This document shows positions 1 through 11,950 of a stretch of DNA of 64,000 nt, piece after piece. Position numbers and translations under genes: made by a program. The notes beneath the pieces were generated by a model. That model saw nothing but the letters and a program-made list of their open reading frames with translations. It searched no databases and was not told the DNA's origin. Positions within the stretch are counted from its first letter, which is position 1; every line of letters starts with the position of its first letter. Origin of the DNA: Cherax quadricarinatus. Its lineage: Eukaryota; Arthropoda; Malacostraca; Decapoda; Parastacidae. The stretch spans positions 16,001-80,000 of the forward strand of contig NW_027196429.1 of assembly GCF_038502225.1 (NCBI RefSeq), in the 5' to 3' direction.

Positions 1-590
1 GGGGCTGATATACCAGAGTGCAGCCGGGACTGATATACCAGAGTGCAGCCGGGGCTGATATACCAGAGTGCAGCCGGGGCTGATATACCAGAGTGCAGCC
101 GGGGCTGATATACCAGAGTGCAGCCGGGGCTGATATACCAGAGTGCAGCCGGGGCTGATATACCAGAGTGCAGCCGGGGCTGATATACCAGAGTGCAGCC
201 GGGGCTGATATACCAGAGTGCAGCCGGGGCTGATATACCAGAGTGCAGCCGGGGCTGATATACCAGAGTGCAGCCGGGGCTGATATACCAGAGTGCAGCC
301 GGGCTGATATACCTGATATACCAGAGTGCAGCCGGGGCTGATATACCAGAGTGCAGCCGGGGCTGATATACCAGAGTGCAGCCGGGGCTGATATACCAGA
401 GTGCAGCCGGGGCTGATATACCAGAGTGCAGCCGGGGCTGATATACCAGAGTGCAGCCGGGGCTGATATACCAGAGTGCAGCCGGGGCTGATATACCAGA
501 GTGCAGCCGGGGCTGATATACCAGAGTGCAGCCGGGGCTGATATACCAGAGTGCAGCCGGGACTGATATACCAGAGTGCAGCCGGGACTG
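1..590. repeat. 25-bp minisatellite
   Basis: About 23 tandem copies of a 25-bp unit containing GATATACCAGAGTGCAGCC. Copies are almost identical; a few have GGGACTG instead of GGGGCTG, and one irregular unit near 300-316 has a partial duplication. The array is cut by the left edge of the window, so its true length is unknown. No reading frame persists. Confidence 0.97.
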
Positions 591-1110
591 GTGCATGCAT
601 GGTAACGTACTGTTAAGGGAACATCCACTTTGCTTCATTTGGTACAACTTAGCTGTATCTTATTGCTAAGTTATCTTTGTGTCAAATATTTCACACTACA
701 TTAATACGTTTTAATGTAAGAAATTGTCAGGTCTCGGAAATATTACTTCCAGTACATTATTTGGTAAATTTTATCAAGGAGGGTTTGAGTGATCCAAACT
801 TCTCAAGCTTACGTAGCAAATTATCAGCTCTGAAAATGTCAGTGTTAACTAGATTCCAGAGTTACATCACTGACACCCACACACACACATTTTACAAAAA
901 GTGATTTGAGTTATTATTCAGTTATTAGGTACATGTAATTTTTTACTACCAAGGGGTAAATTTACCCCTGGTTGAGAATCACTGGACTACAACGAAGATA
1001 CTCAATTTCTAGATCTCCGGTATAAAAATGACTTCTTCACTGTCACTGAATCTGGTGAGTCAAGTAAGACAAATTTGAGAGTAGCGAGAATGAAGTGAAA
1101 GTAACTCAGG
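591..1110. other. Unassigned spacer with short ORF
   Basis: About 520 bases between two minisatellites. A 75-codon frame at 677-904 ends in a short CA run and shows no recognisable domain, so I do not call it a gene. A small palindrome-like stretch (GGGGTAAATTTACCCC, about 954-969) is present. Nothing else identified. Confidence 0.5.
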
Positions 1111-1116
1111 GGAGAA

Positions 1117-4100
1117 TTCAGCAGCTGAAGCACTTAGAGAGTGTACCTGGTTTATCTACTGATGCACCCAGAGAGTGTACCTGGTTTATCTACTGAAGCA
1201 ACTAGAGAGTGTACCTGGTTTATCTTCTGATGCACCTAGAGAGTGTACCTGGTTTACCTGCTGAAGCAACTAGAGAGTGTACCTGGTTTATCTTCTGATG
1301 CACCTAGAGAGTGTACCTGGTTTATCTACTGAAGCAACTAGAGAGTGTACCTGGTTTATCTACTGAAGCAACTAGAGAGTGTACCTGGTTTATCTACTGA
1401 AGCAACTAGAGAGTGTACCTGGTTTATCTACTGAAGCAACTAGAGAGTGTACCTGGTTTATCTTCTGATGCACCTAGAGAGTGTACCTGGTTTATCTACT
1501 GAAGCAACTAGAGAGTGTACCTGGTTTATCTTCTGATGCACCTAGAGAGTGTACCTGGTTTATCTTCTGATGCACCTAGAGAGTGTACCTGGTTTATCTT
1601 CTGATGCACCTAGAGAGTGTACCTGGTTTATCTTCTGATGCACCTAGAGAGTGTACCTGGTTTATCTTCTGATGCACCTAGAGAGTGTACCTGGTTTATC
1701 TTCTGATGCACCTAGAGAGTGTACCTGGTTTATCTTCTGATGCACCTAGAGAGTGTACCTGGTTTATCGGCTGAAGCACCTAGAGAGTGTACCTGGTTTA
1801 CCTGCTGAAGCAACTAGAGAGTGTACCTGGTTTATCTTCTGATGCACCTAGAGAGTGTACCTGGTTTATCGGCTGAAGCACCTAGAGAGTGTACCTGGTT
1901 TACCTGCTGAAGCAACTAGAGAGTGTACCTGGTTTATCTTCTGATGCACCTAGAGAGTGTACCTGGTTTATCTTCTGATGCACCTAGAGTGTACCTGGTT
2001 TATCTGCTGAAGCACCTAGAGAGTGTACCTGGTTTATCTGCTGAAGCACCTAGAGAGTGTACCTGGTTTATCTGCTGAAGCACCTAGAGAGTGTACCTGG
2101 TTTATCTGCTGAAGCACCTAGAGAGTGTACCTGGTTTATCTGCTGAAGCACCTAGAGAGTGTACCTGGTTTATCTGCTGAAGCACCTAGAGAGTGTACCT
2201 GGTTTATCTGCTGAAGCACCTAGAGAGTGTACCTGGTTTACCTGCTGAAGCACCTAGAGAGTGTACCTGGTTTACCTGCTGAAGCACCTAGAGAGTGTAC
2301 CTGGTTTACCTGCTGAAGCACCTAGAGAGTGTACCTGGTTTATCTGCTGAAGCACCTAGAGAGTGTACCTGGTTTACCTGCTGAAGCACCTAGAGAGTGT
2401 ACCTGGTTTACCTGCTGAAGCACCTAGAGAGTGTACCTGGTTTACCTGCTGAAGCACCTAGAGAGTGTACCTGGTTTACCTGCTGAAGCACCTAGAGAGT
2501 GTACCTGGTTTACCTGCTGAAGCACCTAGAGAGTGTACCTGGTTTACCTGCTGAAGCACCTAGAGAGTGTACCTGGTTTACCTGCTGAAGCACCTAGAGA
2601 GTGTACCTGGTTGCTGAAGCACCTAGAGAGTGTACCTGGTTTATCTGCTGAAGCACCTAGAGAGTGTACCTGGTTTATCTGCTGAAGCACCTAGAGAGTG
2701 TACCTGGTTTACCTGCTGAAGCACCTAGAGAGTGTACCTGGTTTATCTGCTGAAGCACCTAGAGAGAGTACCTGGTTTATCTGTGAAGCACCTAGAGAGT
2801 GTACCTGGTTTACCTGCTGAAGCACCTAGAGAGTGTACCTGGTTTATCTGCTGAAGCACCTAGAGAGTGTACCTGGTTTACCTGCTGAAGCACCTAGAGA
2901 GTGTACCTGGTTTACCTGCTGAAGCACCTAGAGAGTGTACCTGGTTTATCTGCTGAAGCACCTAGAGAGTGTACCTGGTTTACCTGCTGAAGCACCTAGA
3001 GAGTGTACCTGGTTTACCTGCTGAAGCACCTAGAGAGTGTACCTGGTTTACCTGCTGAAGCACCTAGAGAGTGTACCTGGTTTACCTGCTGAAGCACCTG
3101 GTACCTTTACCTGCTGAAGCACCTAGAGAGTGTACCTGGTTTACCTGCTGAAGCACCTAGAGAGTGTACCTGGTTTACCTGCTGAAGCACCTAGAGAGTG
3201 TACCTGGTTTACCTGCTGAAGCACCTAGAGAGTGTACCTGGTTTACCTGCTGAAGCACCTAGAGAGTGTACCTGGTTTACCTGCTGAAGCACCTAGAGAG
3301 TGTACCTGGTTTACCTGCTGAAGCACCTAGAGAGTGTACCTGGTTTACCTGCTGAAGCACCTAGAGAGTGTACCTGGTTTACCTGCTGAAGCACCTAGAG
3401 AGTGTACCTGGTTTACCTGCTGAAGCACCTAGAGAGTGTACCTGGTTTACCTGCTGAAGCACCTAGAGAGTGTACCTGGTTTACCTGCTGAAGCACCTAG
3501 AGAGTGTACCTGGTTTACCTGCTGAAGCACCTAGAGAGTGTACCTGGTTTACCTGCTGAAGCACCTAGAGAGTGTACCTGGTTTACCTGCTGAAGCACCT
3601 AGAGAGTGTACCTGGTTTACCTGCTGAAGCACCTAGAGAGTGTACCTGGTTTACTGGTTTATCTGCTGAAGCACCTAGAGAGTGTACCTGGTTTACCTGC
3701 TGAAGCACCTAGAGAGTGTACCTGGTTTACCTGCTGAAGCACCTAGAGAGTGTACCTGGTTTACCTGCTGAAGCACCTAGAGAGTGTACCTGGTTTACCT
3801 GCTGAAGCACCTAGAGAGTGTACCTGGTTTACCTGCTGAAGCACCTAGAGAGTGTACCTGGTTTACCTGCTGAAGCACCTAGAGAGTGTACCTGGTTTAC
3901 CTGCTGAAGCACCTAGAGAGTGTACCTGGTTTACCTGCTGAAGCACCTAGAGAGTGTACCTGGTTTACCTGCTGAAGCACCTAGAGAGTGTACCTGGTTT
4001 ACCTGCTGAAGCACCTAGAGAGTGTACCTGGTTTACCTGCTGAAGCACCTAGAGAGTGTACCTGGTTTACCTGCTGAAGCACCTAGAGAGTGTACCTGGT

Positions 4101-7100
4101 TTACCTGCTGAAGCACCTAGAGAGTGTACCTGGTTTACCTGCTGAAGCACCTAGAGAGTGTACCTGGTTTACCTGCTGAAGCACCTAGAGAGTGTACCTG
4201 GTTTACCTGCTGAAGCACCTAGAGAGTGTACCTGGTTTACCTGCTGAAGCACCTAGAGAGCACCTGAGAGTGTACCTGGTTTACCTGCTGAAGCACCTAG
4301 AGAGTGTACCTGGTTTACCTGCTGAAGCACCTAGAGAGTGTACCTGGTTTACCTGCTGAAGCACCTAGAGAGTGTACCTGGTTTACCTGCTGAAGCACCT
4401 AGAGAGTGTACCTGGTTTACCTGCTGAAGCACCTAGAGAGTGTACCTGGTTTACCTGCTGAAGCACCTAGAGTGTAAAAGGTTTAACTGCTGAAGCACCT
4501 AGACAGTGGTCCGGGATTACCTGCTGAAGCACCTAGAGAGTGTACCTGGTTTACCTGCTGAAGCACCTAGAGAGTGTACCTGGTTTACCTGCTGAAGCAC
4601 CTAGAGAGTGTACCTGGTTTACCTGCTGAAGCACCTAGAGAGCACCTAGAGAGTGTACCTGGTTTACCTGCTGAAGCACCTAGAGAGTGTACCTGGTTTA
4701 CCTGCTGAAGCACCTAGAGAGTGTACCTGGTTTACCTGCTGAAGCACCTAGAGAGTGTACCTGGTTTACCTGCTGAAGCACCTAGAGAGTGTACCTGGTT
4801 TACCTGCTGAAGCACCTAGAGAGTGTACCTGGTTTACCTGCTGAAGCACCTAGAGAGTGTACCTGGTTTACCTGCTGAAGCACCTAGAGAGTGTACCTGG
4901 TTTACCTGCTGAAGCACCTAGAGAGTGTACCTGGTTTACCTGCTGAAGCACCTAGAGAGTGTACCTGGTTTACCTGCTGAAGCACCTAGAGAGTGTACCT
5001 GGTTTACCTGCTGAAGCACCTAGAGAGTGTACCTGGTTTACCTGCTGAAGCACCTAGAGAGTGTACCTGGTTTACCTGCTGAAGCACCTAGAGAGTGTAC
5101 CTGGTTTACCTGCTGAAGCACCTAGAGAGTGTACCTGGTTTACCTGCTGAAGCACCTAGAGAGTGTACCTGGTTTACCTGCTGAAGCACCTAGAGAGTGT
5201 ACCTGGTTTACCTGCTGAAGCACCTAGAGAGTGTACCTGGTTTACCTGCTGAAGCACCTAGAGAGTGTACCTGGTTTACCTGCTGAAGCACCTAGAGAGT
5301 GTACCTGGTTTACCTGCTGAAGCACCTAGAGAGTGTACCTGGTTTACCTGCTGAAGCACCTAGAGAGTGTACCTGGTTTACCTGCTGAAGCACCTAGAGA
5401 GTGTACCTGGTTTACCTGCTGAAGCACCTAGAGAGTGTACCTGGTTTACCTGCTGAAGCACCTAGAGAGTGTACCTGGTTTACCTGCTGAAGCACCTAGA
5501 GAGTGTACCTGGTTTACCTGCTGAAGCACCTAGAGAGTGTACCTGGTTTACCTGCTGAAGCACCTAGAGAGTGTACCTGGTTTACCTGCTGAAGCACCTA
5601 GAGAGTGTACCTGGTTTACCTGCTGAAGCACCTAGAGAGTGTACCTGGTTTACCTGCTGAAGCACCTAGAGAGTTTACCTGGCTGAAGCACCTAGAGAGT
5701 GTACCTGGTTTACCTGCTGAAGCACCTAGAGAGTGTACCTGGTTTACCTGCTGAAGCACCTAGAGAGTGTACCTGGTTTACCTGCTGAAGCACCTAGAGA
5801 GTGTACCTGGTTTACCTGCTGAAGCACCTAGAGAGTGTACCTGGTTTACCTGCTGAAGCACCTAGAGAGTGTACCTGGTTTACCTGCTGAAGCACCTAGA
5901 GAGTGTACCTGGTTTACCTGCTGAAGCACCTAGAGAGTGTACCTGGTTTACCTGCTGAAGCACCTAGAGAGTGTACCTGGTTTACCTGCTGAAGCACCTA
6001 GAGAGTGTACCTGGTTTACCTGCTGAAGCACCTAGAGAGTGTACCTGGTTTACCTGCTGAAGCACCTAGAGAGTGTACCTGGTTTACCTGCTGAAGCACC
6101 TAGAGAGTGTACCTGGTTTACCTGCTGAAGCACCTAGAGAGTGTACCTGGTTTACCTGCTGAAGCACCTAGAGAGTGTACCTGGTTTACCTGCTGAAGCA
6201 CCTAGAGAGTGTACCTGGTTTACCTGCTGAAGCACCTAGAGAGTGTACCTGGTTTACCTGCTGAAGCACCTAGAGAGTGTACCTGGTTTACCTGCTGAAG
6301 CACCTAGAGAGTGTACCTGGTTTACCTGCTGAAGCACCTAGAGAGTGTACCTGGTTTACCTGCTGAAGCACCTAGAGAGTGTACCTGGTTTACCTGCTGA
6401 AGCACCTAGAGAGTGTACCTGGTTTACCTGCTGAAGCACCTAGAGAGTGTACCTGGTTTACCTGCTGAAGCACCTAGAGAGTGTACCTGGTTTACCTGCT
6501 GAAGCACCTAGAGAGTGTACCTGGTTTACCTGCTGAAGCACCTAGAGAGTGTACCTGGTTTACCTGCTGAAGCACCTAGAGAGTGTACCTGGTTTACCTG
6601 CTGAAGCACCTAGAGTGTACCTGGTTTACCTGCTGAAGCACCTAGAGAGTGTACCTGGTTTACCTGCTGAAGCACCTAGAGAGTGTACCTGGTTTACCTG
6701 CTGAAGCACCTAGAGAGTGTACCTGGTTTACCTGCTGAAGCACCTAGAGAGTGTACCTGGTTTACCTGCTGAAGCACCTAGAGAGTGTACCTGGTTTACC
6801 TGCTGAAGCACCTAGAGAGTGTACCTGGTTTACCTGCTGAAGCACCTAGAGAGTGTACCTGGTTTACCTGCTGATGCAGCTAGAGAGTGTACCTGGTTTA
6901 CCTGCTGAAGCACCTAGAGAGTGTACCTGGTTTACCTGCTGAAGCACCTAGAGAGTGTACCTGGTTTACCTGCTGAAGCACCTAGAGAGTGTACCTGGTT
7001 TACCTGCTGAAGCACCTAGAGAGTGTACCTGGTTTACCTGCTGAAGCACCTAGAGAGTGTACCTGGTTTACCTGCTGAAGCACCTAGAGAGTGTACCTGG

Positions 7101-7328
7101 TTTACCTGCTGAAGCACCTAGAGAGTGTACCTGGTTTACCTGCTGAAGCACCTAGAGAGTGTACCTGGTTTACCTGCTGAAGCACCTAGAGAGTGTACCT
7201 GGTTTACCTGCTGAAGCACCTAGAGAGTGTACCTGGTTTACCTGCTGAAGCACCTAGAGAGTGTACCTGGTTTACCTGCTGAAGCACCTAGAGAGTGTAC
7301 CTGGTTTACCTGCTGAAGCACCTAGAGA
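1117..7328. repeat. 34-bp minisatellite, ~180 copies
   Basis: About 6.2 kb of tandem 34-bp units with core CACCTAGAGAGTGTACCTGG followed by a TTTAYC(T)GCTGAAG-type half. The left 0.9 kb mixes variants (TCTACTGAAGCAACT, TCTTCTGATGCACCT); about 2.0-3.0 kb mixes TTTATC and TTTACC; from about 3.1 kb to the abrupt right end nearly all units are the TTTACC type. Irregular units lie near 2610, 2765, 3100, 3650, 4258, 4470-4520, 4640, 5675, 6612 and 6873. The unit length is not a multiple of three and units contain stops, so the array is non-coding. Confidence 0.98.
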
Positions 7329-7428
7329 AACGCGTGTAAAAGGAATTTTAATTTCCGACACGTTTTTGTCTTCGCAGGAAATTTCTTCAGTCTGGAAAGA
7401 TACTTGAAAGATGTTTACGAGGGTTAAT

Positions 7429-8400
7429 ACCCCCGTTGCCCGGAACTAGGCCAGGCTCACGGTGGATCAAGGCCTAATCAAGCATACAGTTACTGTTGGC
7501 CGCATGCAGTCCAGCGGTCGAACCACAGCCCGGTTGGTCAGGAACTGATCTGACAAACTTATCAAGCTTTCTCTTAGGGACGCCCCACTGGCACGAATGG
7601 AGGGCGTTGAAAAGTCGGGGACCTCTAACAGTCATCTAGGTCTCTCGTAGTTTACATGTCGCGCTCCTGATTTTTAATAATAATTATAATAATAATAATA
7701 ATTATATATCTTTATTTCTACAAGCACATGGGAATGGTATACAGACCTAGCTGACATCAGTGACATACTACTATTTAGAAAGCCCCTTGTTATGCAAATT
7801 AGATAAATTTTGTCCCAGGATGCGACCCACACCAGTCGACTAACACCCAGGTACCCATTTTACTGATGTGTGAATAGGGGAAACAAGTGTAAGGAAATAA
7901 GCCCAATGTTTCCACCTTTGCAGGAAATCGAACCCGGACTCTCAGCGTGTGAAGCGAGAGCTTTACCTACCAGGCCACTAGCCACCTTATAGTTCTCTGC
8001 ACCGTCTTCCAAATTTCTTGTGTGCATACAGTATATCAGTGTACAGGTTTGAGATCAGTCCCTCCAGGGTTTTCCAGGTGTACATAACCATGTACCTTTC
8101 TCGTTCATGTTGGAAAGAATACGACTGAAGGGACTTCAAACGTTACCAATAGTTTAGATGTTTGATTGAATGTATATTTGGCAGTGAAGGTTCCCTGAAT
8201 GTTTTCCATCTCTGTAATATCGCCTGCCTTGAAGTGGGCCGTTAGTATAGAGCAGTATTCCATCCTGGAGAGAACACGTGACTTACAGACTATCATCACT
8301 GATTCAGCACCCCTTGTCTTGAAAGTTCTAGTTATCCATTCAATGATTTTTCTTTTTCGGCGGTAACAATAGGATCATTGCTGTGATCCTTGAATCATCA
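7429..8400 (-). pseudogene. Decayed non-LTR RT C-terminus, split by a SINE
   Basis: On the minus strand the stretch about 8310-8105 reads LSRMEYCSILTAHFKAGDI and continues ENIQGTFTAKYTF, which matches the post-RT region of non-LTR reverse transcriptases (pattern: Y-C-x-L-W-x-P-x-x-K, then E-x-I-Q-R-x-F). Further downstream, 7620-7474 reads GPRLFNALHSCQWGV, then KRKLDKFVRSVPDQPGCG, and ends at a TAG at 7474-7476; this looks like the natural C-terminus. The two pieces are separated by a tRNA-derived SINE (about 7676-7988). Frame breaks make it a pseudogene. No start or RT core is seen. Assignment to a LINE is firm; the clade is not. Confidence 0.8.
7676..7988 (-). mobile_element. tRNA-derived SINE with ATT-rich tail
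   Basis: Read on the minus strand, an A-box-like TGGCCTGGTAGGTAAAG (7977-7961) and a B box GGGTTCGATTTCC (7935-7923) form a tRNA-like pol III head. A body follows that shares GGTACCTGGGTGTTAGTCGA with the copy near 13.65 kb. The element ends in an (ATT)n-like tail at 7706-7676. It sits inside the decayed RT, so it inserted later. Target duplication is unclear. Confidence 0.8.
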
Positions 8401-8724
8401 TTCTCAAGTCACGCACATGGAACCTTCGCTCTGTTGACTGATCCGAGTTTATCATCCACTCCGTCCCAGTTTCTTTTCCTTCTTTCACAGCGCAGCAACT
8501 GAAACTTGTCCTTACTGAACATCATATTATTGTGTGAGGCCCACTAGAGAATTTTATTTACATCCTGTTGAAGACTCGAATGCATAGGTGACTAAATGCT
8601 GAAACAGCAGAAACAGTGACGTGGTAAAGATATTACAATCAATCCATCAGCATTAAATGAGTTGTTTTGAAATGGTCAGTCCCTCAGATATAACGTATGT
8701 TTAGCTTCATAGTCCTGAAGAGTG

Positions 8725-9085
8725 TTCAAGACTATGAAGATGAACAGCTCTCATGGCTTAAAGAGCAACGCTCTTCCTGCCGAATAAGGCCAGCGAAAAT
8801 CTGTGTATGTAGTAATTTCGCAAAATCATTCTGAACCTAACGAAAAAACTGTTTCATTGTGTTTGTTTATTAAATTATTGTAAATTTATCTGAAATATAT
8901 TTAGTTGGATTAGGCTAAATTAAATTGCACTTGTTATAATAAGGTTAGGTAAGTTTTCTAAGGTTCTTTTGGTACAAAATTATTAATTTTTACATTAACG
9001 TAAATGAAAAAAAATATATTTTTAAACGTATAAGAGAAAATTTTAGAAAGGACTTAATTTTAAATGAGTTCTTGCTAATTGACTG
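8725..9085 (+). mobile_element. MITE relic (same family as 30286-30672)
   Basis: Closely parallels the complete copy at 30286-30672: shared blocks include CATTCTGAACCTAACGAAAA, AATAAGGTTAGGTAAGTTTT and AGAAAATTTTAGAAAGGACT in the same order. The terminal inverted repeats are missing or decayed. No coding capacity. Confidence 0.75.
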
Positions 9086-9255
9086 ACTACCTACCTACAT
9101 CATCATAAAAAGTCAGGTCTTGTTGGGAGTGGCAGCGAGGTGTAGCCTGGTCCTTATAATACCTTCCTGTTAACCTTTTATTTTTGTAGTTCCTTGATAA
9201 TGTGAAGTCACGAAAGCGCATGGAATTTCACTATTTTTCCACAATGGTTGTTCAG

Positions 9256-9257
<2 letters not shown>

Positions 9258-9331
<74 letters not shown>
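9258..9331. repeat. (TA)n microsatellite
   Basis: Uninterrupted TA dinucleotides, about 36 copies. Long YIYI open frames across it are artefacts. Confidence 0.98.
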
Positions 9332-9333
<2 letters not shown>

Positions 9334-9477
9334 CACCTGCTTTACGTATACAACAGACCTGTGGGGGAGTTGCAACATTACCAGCCAATAACATGCAAAT
9401 TTCCAGTAAGCTTAACATTAATACAACAACTTCCACTTCAATAGCGGCCAGAATATTACACTCATAATTGAAAGTGT

Positions 9478-9478
9478 T

Positions 9479-9510
<32 letters not shown>

Positions 9511-9548
9511 ACACACACACACACACGCACACACAAAATGGCAACTAA

Positions 9549-9624
<76 letters not shown>

Positions 9625-9654
9625 ATAAAGCACACACAAGAAACACACACACAC
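9478..9654. repeat. (CA)n compound microsatellite
   Basis: CA repeats in three blocks (about 9478-9535, 9551-9621, 9630-9654) with short interruptions, directly before a LINE 3' end at 9665. Confidence 0.97.
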
Positions 9655-9664
9655 ATGATAACAC

Positions 9665-9830
9665 ACAGGATCCATACATAGCTTTAAGCAGAGGTATGAT
9701 AAAGCTCACGGTTCAGGGAGAGTGACCTAGTAGCGACCAGTGAAGAGACGGGGCCAGGAGCTTGGACTCAACCCCTGCAACCTCAACTAGGTGAGTACAA
9801 CTAGGTGATTACACACACACCACTCGCGCG
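9665..9830 (+). mobile_element. LINE 3'-end fragment (33.8-kb LINE family)
   Basis: Nearly identical to the 3' end of the LINE at 33848-36800: GGATCCATACATAGCTTTAA, the GGTTCAGGGAGAGTGACCTA block, GGGGCCAGGAGCTTGGACTC, and the terminal CTAGGTGAGTACAA short repeat. Severely 5'-truncated, with only the last ~20 codons and the 3' UTR left. Confidence 0.92.
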
Positions 9831-10550
9831 CGATTGGTCTTCTCTGTCTTGTGGAGGTCATCACTTTCGCAATGGAGGTCCTGCAACCCTTGTGAATGAT
9901 ATTGTCACCTGTAGCATACCTGGAGCATTCCTGCAGTGCCCCTGAAGCGCACCTCTACCACTCAAGTAGCATGATATTGATGCAACAACTCCTGAAGTAA
10001 CAATGGCGCTTGTTTTCTCTTTTCCAATCAATCTCACCAAAAATTATACTTCAGTTCTGCGTCAATTTATTTTTTTGAAAGGAAAGATATTTCTTACTTT
10101 TTGACTCGATGACACATTATAAATAAAAGCGTTTGACAACACGGTATCAGAGGGAAATAAATTGAAATTTGCTCCGGGAATTTTCCGATTATCTGCAGAC
10201 AATAAGGAAAATTCTTACATTAGAGCAGCGGACAGAAACTCAGTCATGCGCAAAACGCATCGACATTGTTTACATTCATCCAGCAGTGACGGTGCACTGA
10301 ATCAAAGCCTCAACATTGCTTTAGTAATAAAAATGAAATTTCGTACACTGTCCTTGTTATTTCCCACTCGTCATTGTTTTGCATTTGATTTTGATCCTGA
10401 TTCCTATGGGGAGATATGTCAGAAATACCAGGGACGGAAACCCGCCAATGGAAGGTACCGATTTTCCAGCTTGTTGAAATTCCTTGTGTTTACCTAATTC
10501 ACTTTATAAGCATAAATTCGGACTCTGTCTCATGTCAGTACTTTATTGTC
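9831..10550. other. Unassigned stretch, one 111-codon ORF
   Basis: No element recognised. A 111-codon frame (10162-10497, plus) has no motif I can name and no sign of splicing or codon bias; it runs close to a GT tract. I treat it as a chance ORF. Confidence 0.4.

Positions 10551-10627
<77 letters not shown>
10551..10627. repeat. (GT)n microsatellite at LINE 3' end
   Basis: About 38 GT copies joined directly to GTACTCACCTAG, the reverse complement of a LINE 3' terminus. Confidence 0.97.
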
Positions 10628-10630
<3 letters not shown>

Positions 10631-10870
10631 CACCTAGCTGTGGTTGTAGGGGTCGATTCACAGCTCTTGGCCCCCGCATCTACACTGGTCGCTACTAGGT
10701 CACTCTTCCTGCTCCATGAGCTTTATCATACCTCTTCTTAAAGCTATATGTGGATCCTACCTCCACTATATCACTTGCCAAACTATTCCACTTCCTGACA
10801 ACCCAAGGTATTATGACTCAGTCTTCATTGACTGGAATGTATATCGTTGGGAGAGTGAAAAGACACGTAA
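10628..10870 (-). mobile_element. LINE 3'-end fragment, reversed
   Basis: Reverse complement of the 33.8-kb LINE family 3' end: CTCACCTAG, GGGGTCGATTCACAGCTC, GTCGCTACTAGGTCACTC, then codons for the C-terminal VVRKWNSLGSDVVEAGS-like stretch (read minus from about 10800). Truncated upstream and divergent after about 10820. Confidence 0.85.
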
Positions 10871-11395
10871 CGAAGAGCATACATTATTTTACCCCTTATG
10901 CCGCTCAGGACAGAATTATCAGGCCTTGTTGAAGGTCAGTTTTGAGCCACGTGGCAAGTGGGTATCAAGGTCACTTGTGAGCTATGTGTCCCAGTCATCG
11001 ATAGCCGCGGTAGAGTTATACTGTCCATTCCCTTGAAATTATATATCGTGCCGTGAGTGATTAACAGTTCCATTGATTATGTAGCTGCAAGTATATCTTC
11101 TAATTAACCAAAGACCATTTTCTTAATAAAAGAGTTGGATAATTAAGCACAAAATGTCGTTATAATTTCTTTGTTATTTACTGCAGTAATTTAGAAGGTC
11201 GAGGTCACCAGCGATCTCACTCGTAGTAACTTTGTTTATAACTGTGTTGCATATATAAAAAGATCTCTGCCACAACTTTATTAAAAACTTTGCTCTATGT
11301 ATATTAAATACGTTAAACTGTCTCAACAATATCTCATAGATATACTGTATAAATAAAAATAGTGACACCTATATAGAATTCGATCACATCTGAGC
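10870..11395. other. Unassigned AT-rich stretch
   Basis: No recognisable coding or repeat signal; short frames here (for example minus 11174-11368) have no known motif. It runs up to the duplication flanking the hAT element. Confidence 0.4.
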
Positions 11396-11782
11396 GCTCG
11401 AGGCAGTGCTGGATTTAAATTTCTTTGAAATGACAAAATAGTTCACTGGATCAAGGAAGTAATAAGCAGCCGAACGCCCCACCAAATTTAAAGTTTGTCC
11501 AACGCATGGAATAAATCTTGCATTTTTTTTCGATGGTTTTTTGCTGCATGCCGTTGTGCCTGCCAGCCAAGTTGGCAGCATTGTAGCAAGACTGACCTCG
11601 GCATTTTCTAAAGTTAATTTCATGCTCAGAAGTGAGATGTTCAACACTAAATCAGCCATGTTTTCTCCTGAATGATTGTTTACCTCAAAAATATTATACG
11701 CCTTACCCGGAGGCCCTTTAGATTTTGAGGCCCTAAGCTTCAGCCTGCCAAACTTATAGGTAAATCCGGCACTGGCTCGAGG
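11396..11782 (-). mobile_element. hAT deletion derivative with TIRs and 8-bp TSD
   Basis: A compact 371-bp element (11404-11774) begins CAGTGCTGGATTTA and ends TAAATCCGGCACTG, i.e. 14-bp terminal inverted repeats with one mismatch. It is flanked on both sides by GCTCGAGG (11396-11403 and 11775-11782), the 8-bp target duplication typical of hAT transposons. Inside, on the minus strand, are remnants of a ZMYM1-like hAT transposase: NAANLAGRHNGMQQKTIEKK, then, after a frameshift in the poly-A run near 11525, RFIPCVGQTLNLVGRSAA. The family pattern here is D-N-A-A-N-M-A-G, then P-C-x-H-S-L-N-L-V-G. The catalytic domains are missing, so it is non-autonomous. Confidence 0.93.
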
Positions 11783-11950
11783 GAGGTATTGCAGGTATCT
11801 TATCCAGGTAGATCTCACGCTTGAGGAAGGTATCCTAGGACTCTTTGCCCAGCGTACCTCACACGAGAAAGGTATCCTAAACTCCTAGCCCAGTGTATCT
11901 CACTCTCGAGGAAGATAACCTACGTTCCTTATTCCTGTATATCTGAGTCA
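11783..11950. repeat. Imperfect ~46-bp repeat, 3-4 units
   Basis: Three to four diverged units share GGTATCCTA, then CCCAGTGTACCTCAC-like text and CGAGGAAGG. The hAT element sits at the left edge of this array; its duplicated GCTCGAGG resembles the unit's CTCGAGG. Confidence 0.6.

Noticed and set aside
1..7328. Direct repeat arrays resembling a CRISPR array
   Set aside because: Repeats are contiguous with no unique spacers, and the genome is clearly eukaryotic; these are minisatellites.
7920..7980. Functional tRNA gene
   Set aside because: A and B boxes are present, but no complete cloverleaf can be drawn and a SINE body and tail follow; the same holds for 17.65, 17.88, 30.8 and 49.4 kb.
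9170..9675. Open frames rich in YIYI or CVCVCV across TA and CA tracts (also 10.5, 17.5, 20.4, 29.2, 33.4, 52.5, 62.4 kb)
   Set aside because: They are translations of dinucleotide repeats with no start context or domain.
10162..10497. 111-codon plus-strand ORF
   Set aside because: No motif, no supporting neighbour, and the length is within chance for this amount of sequence.
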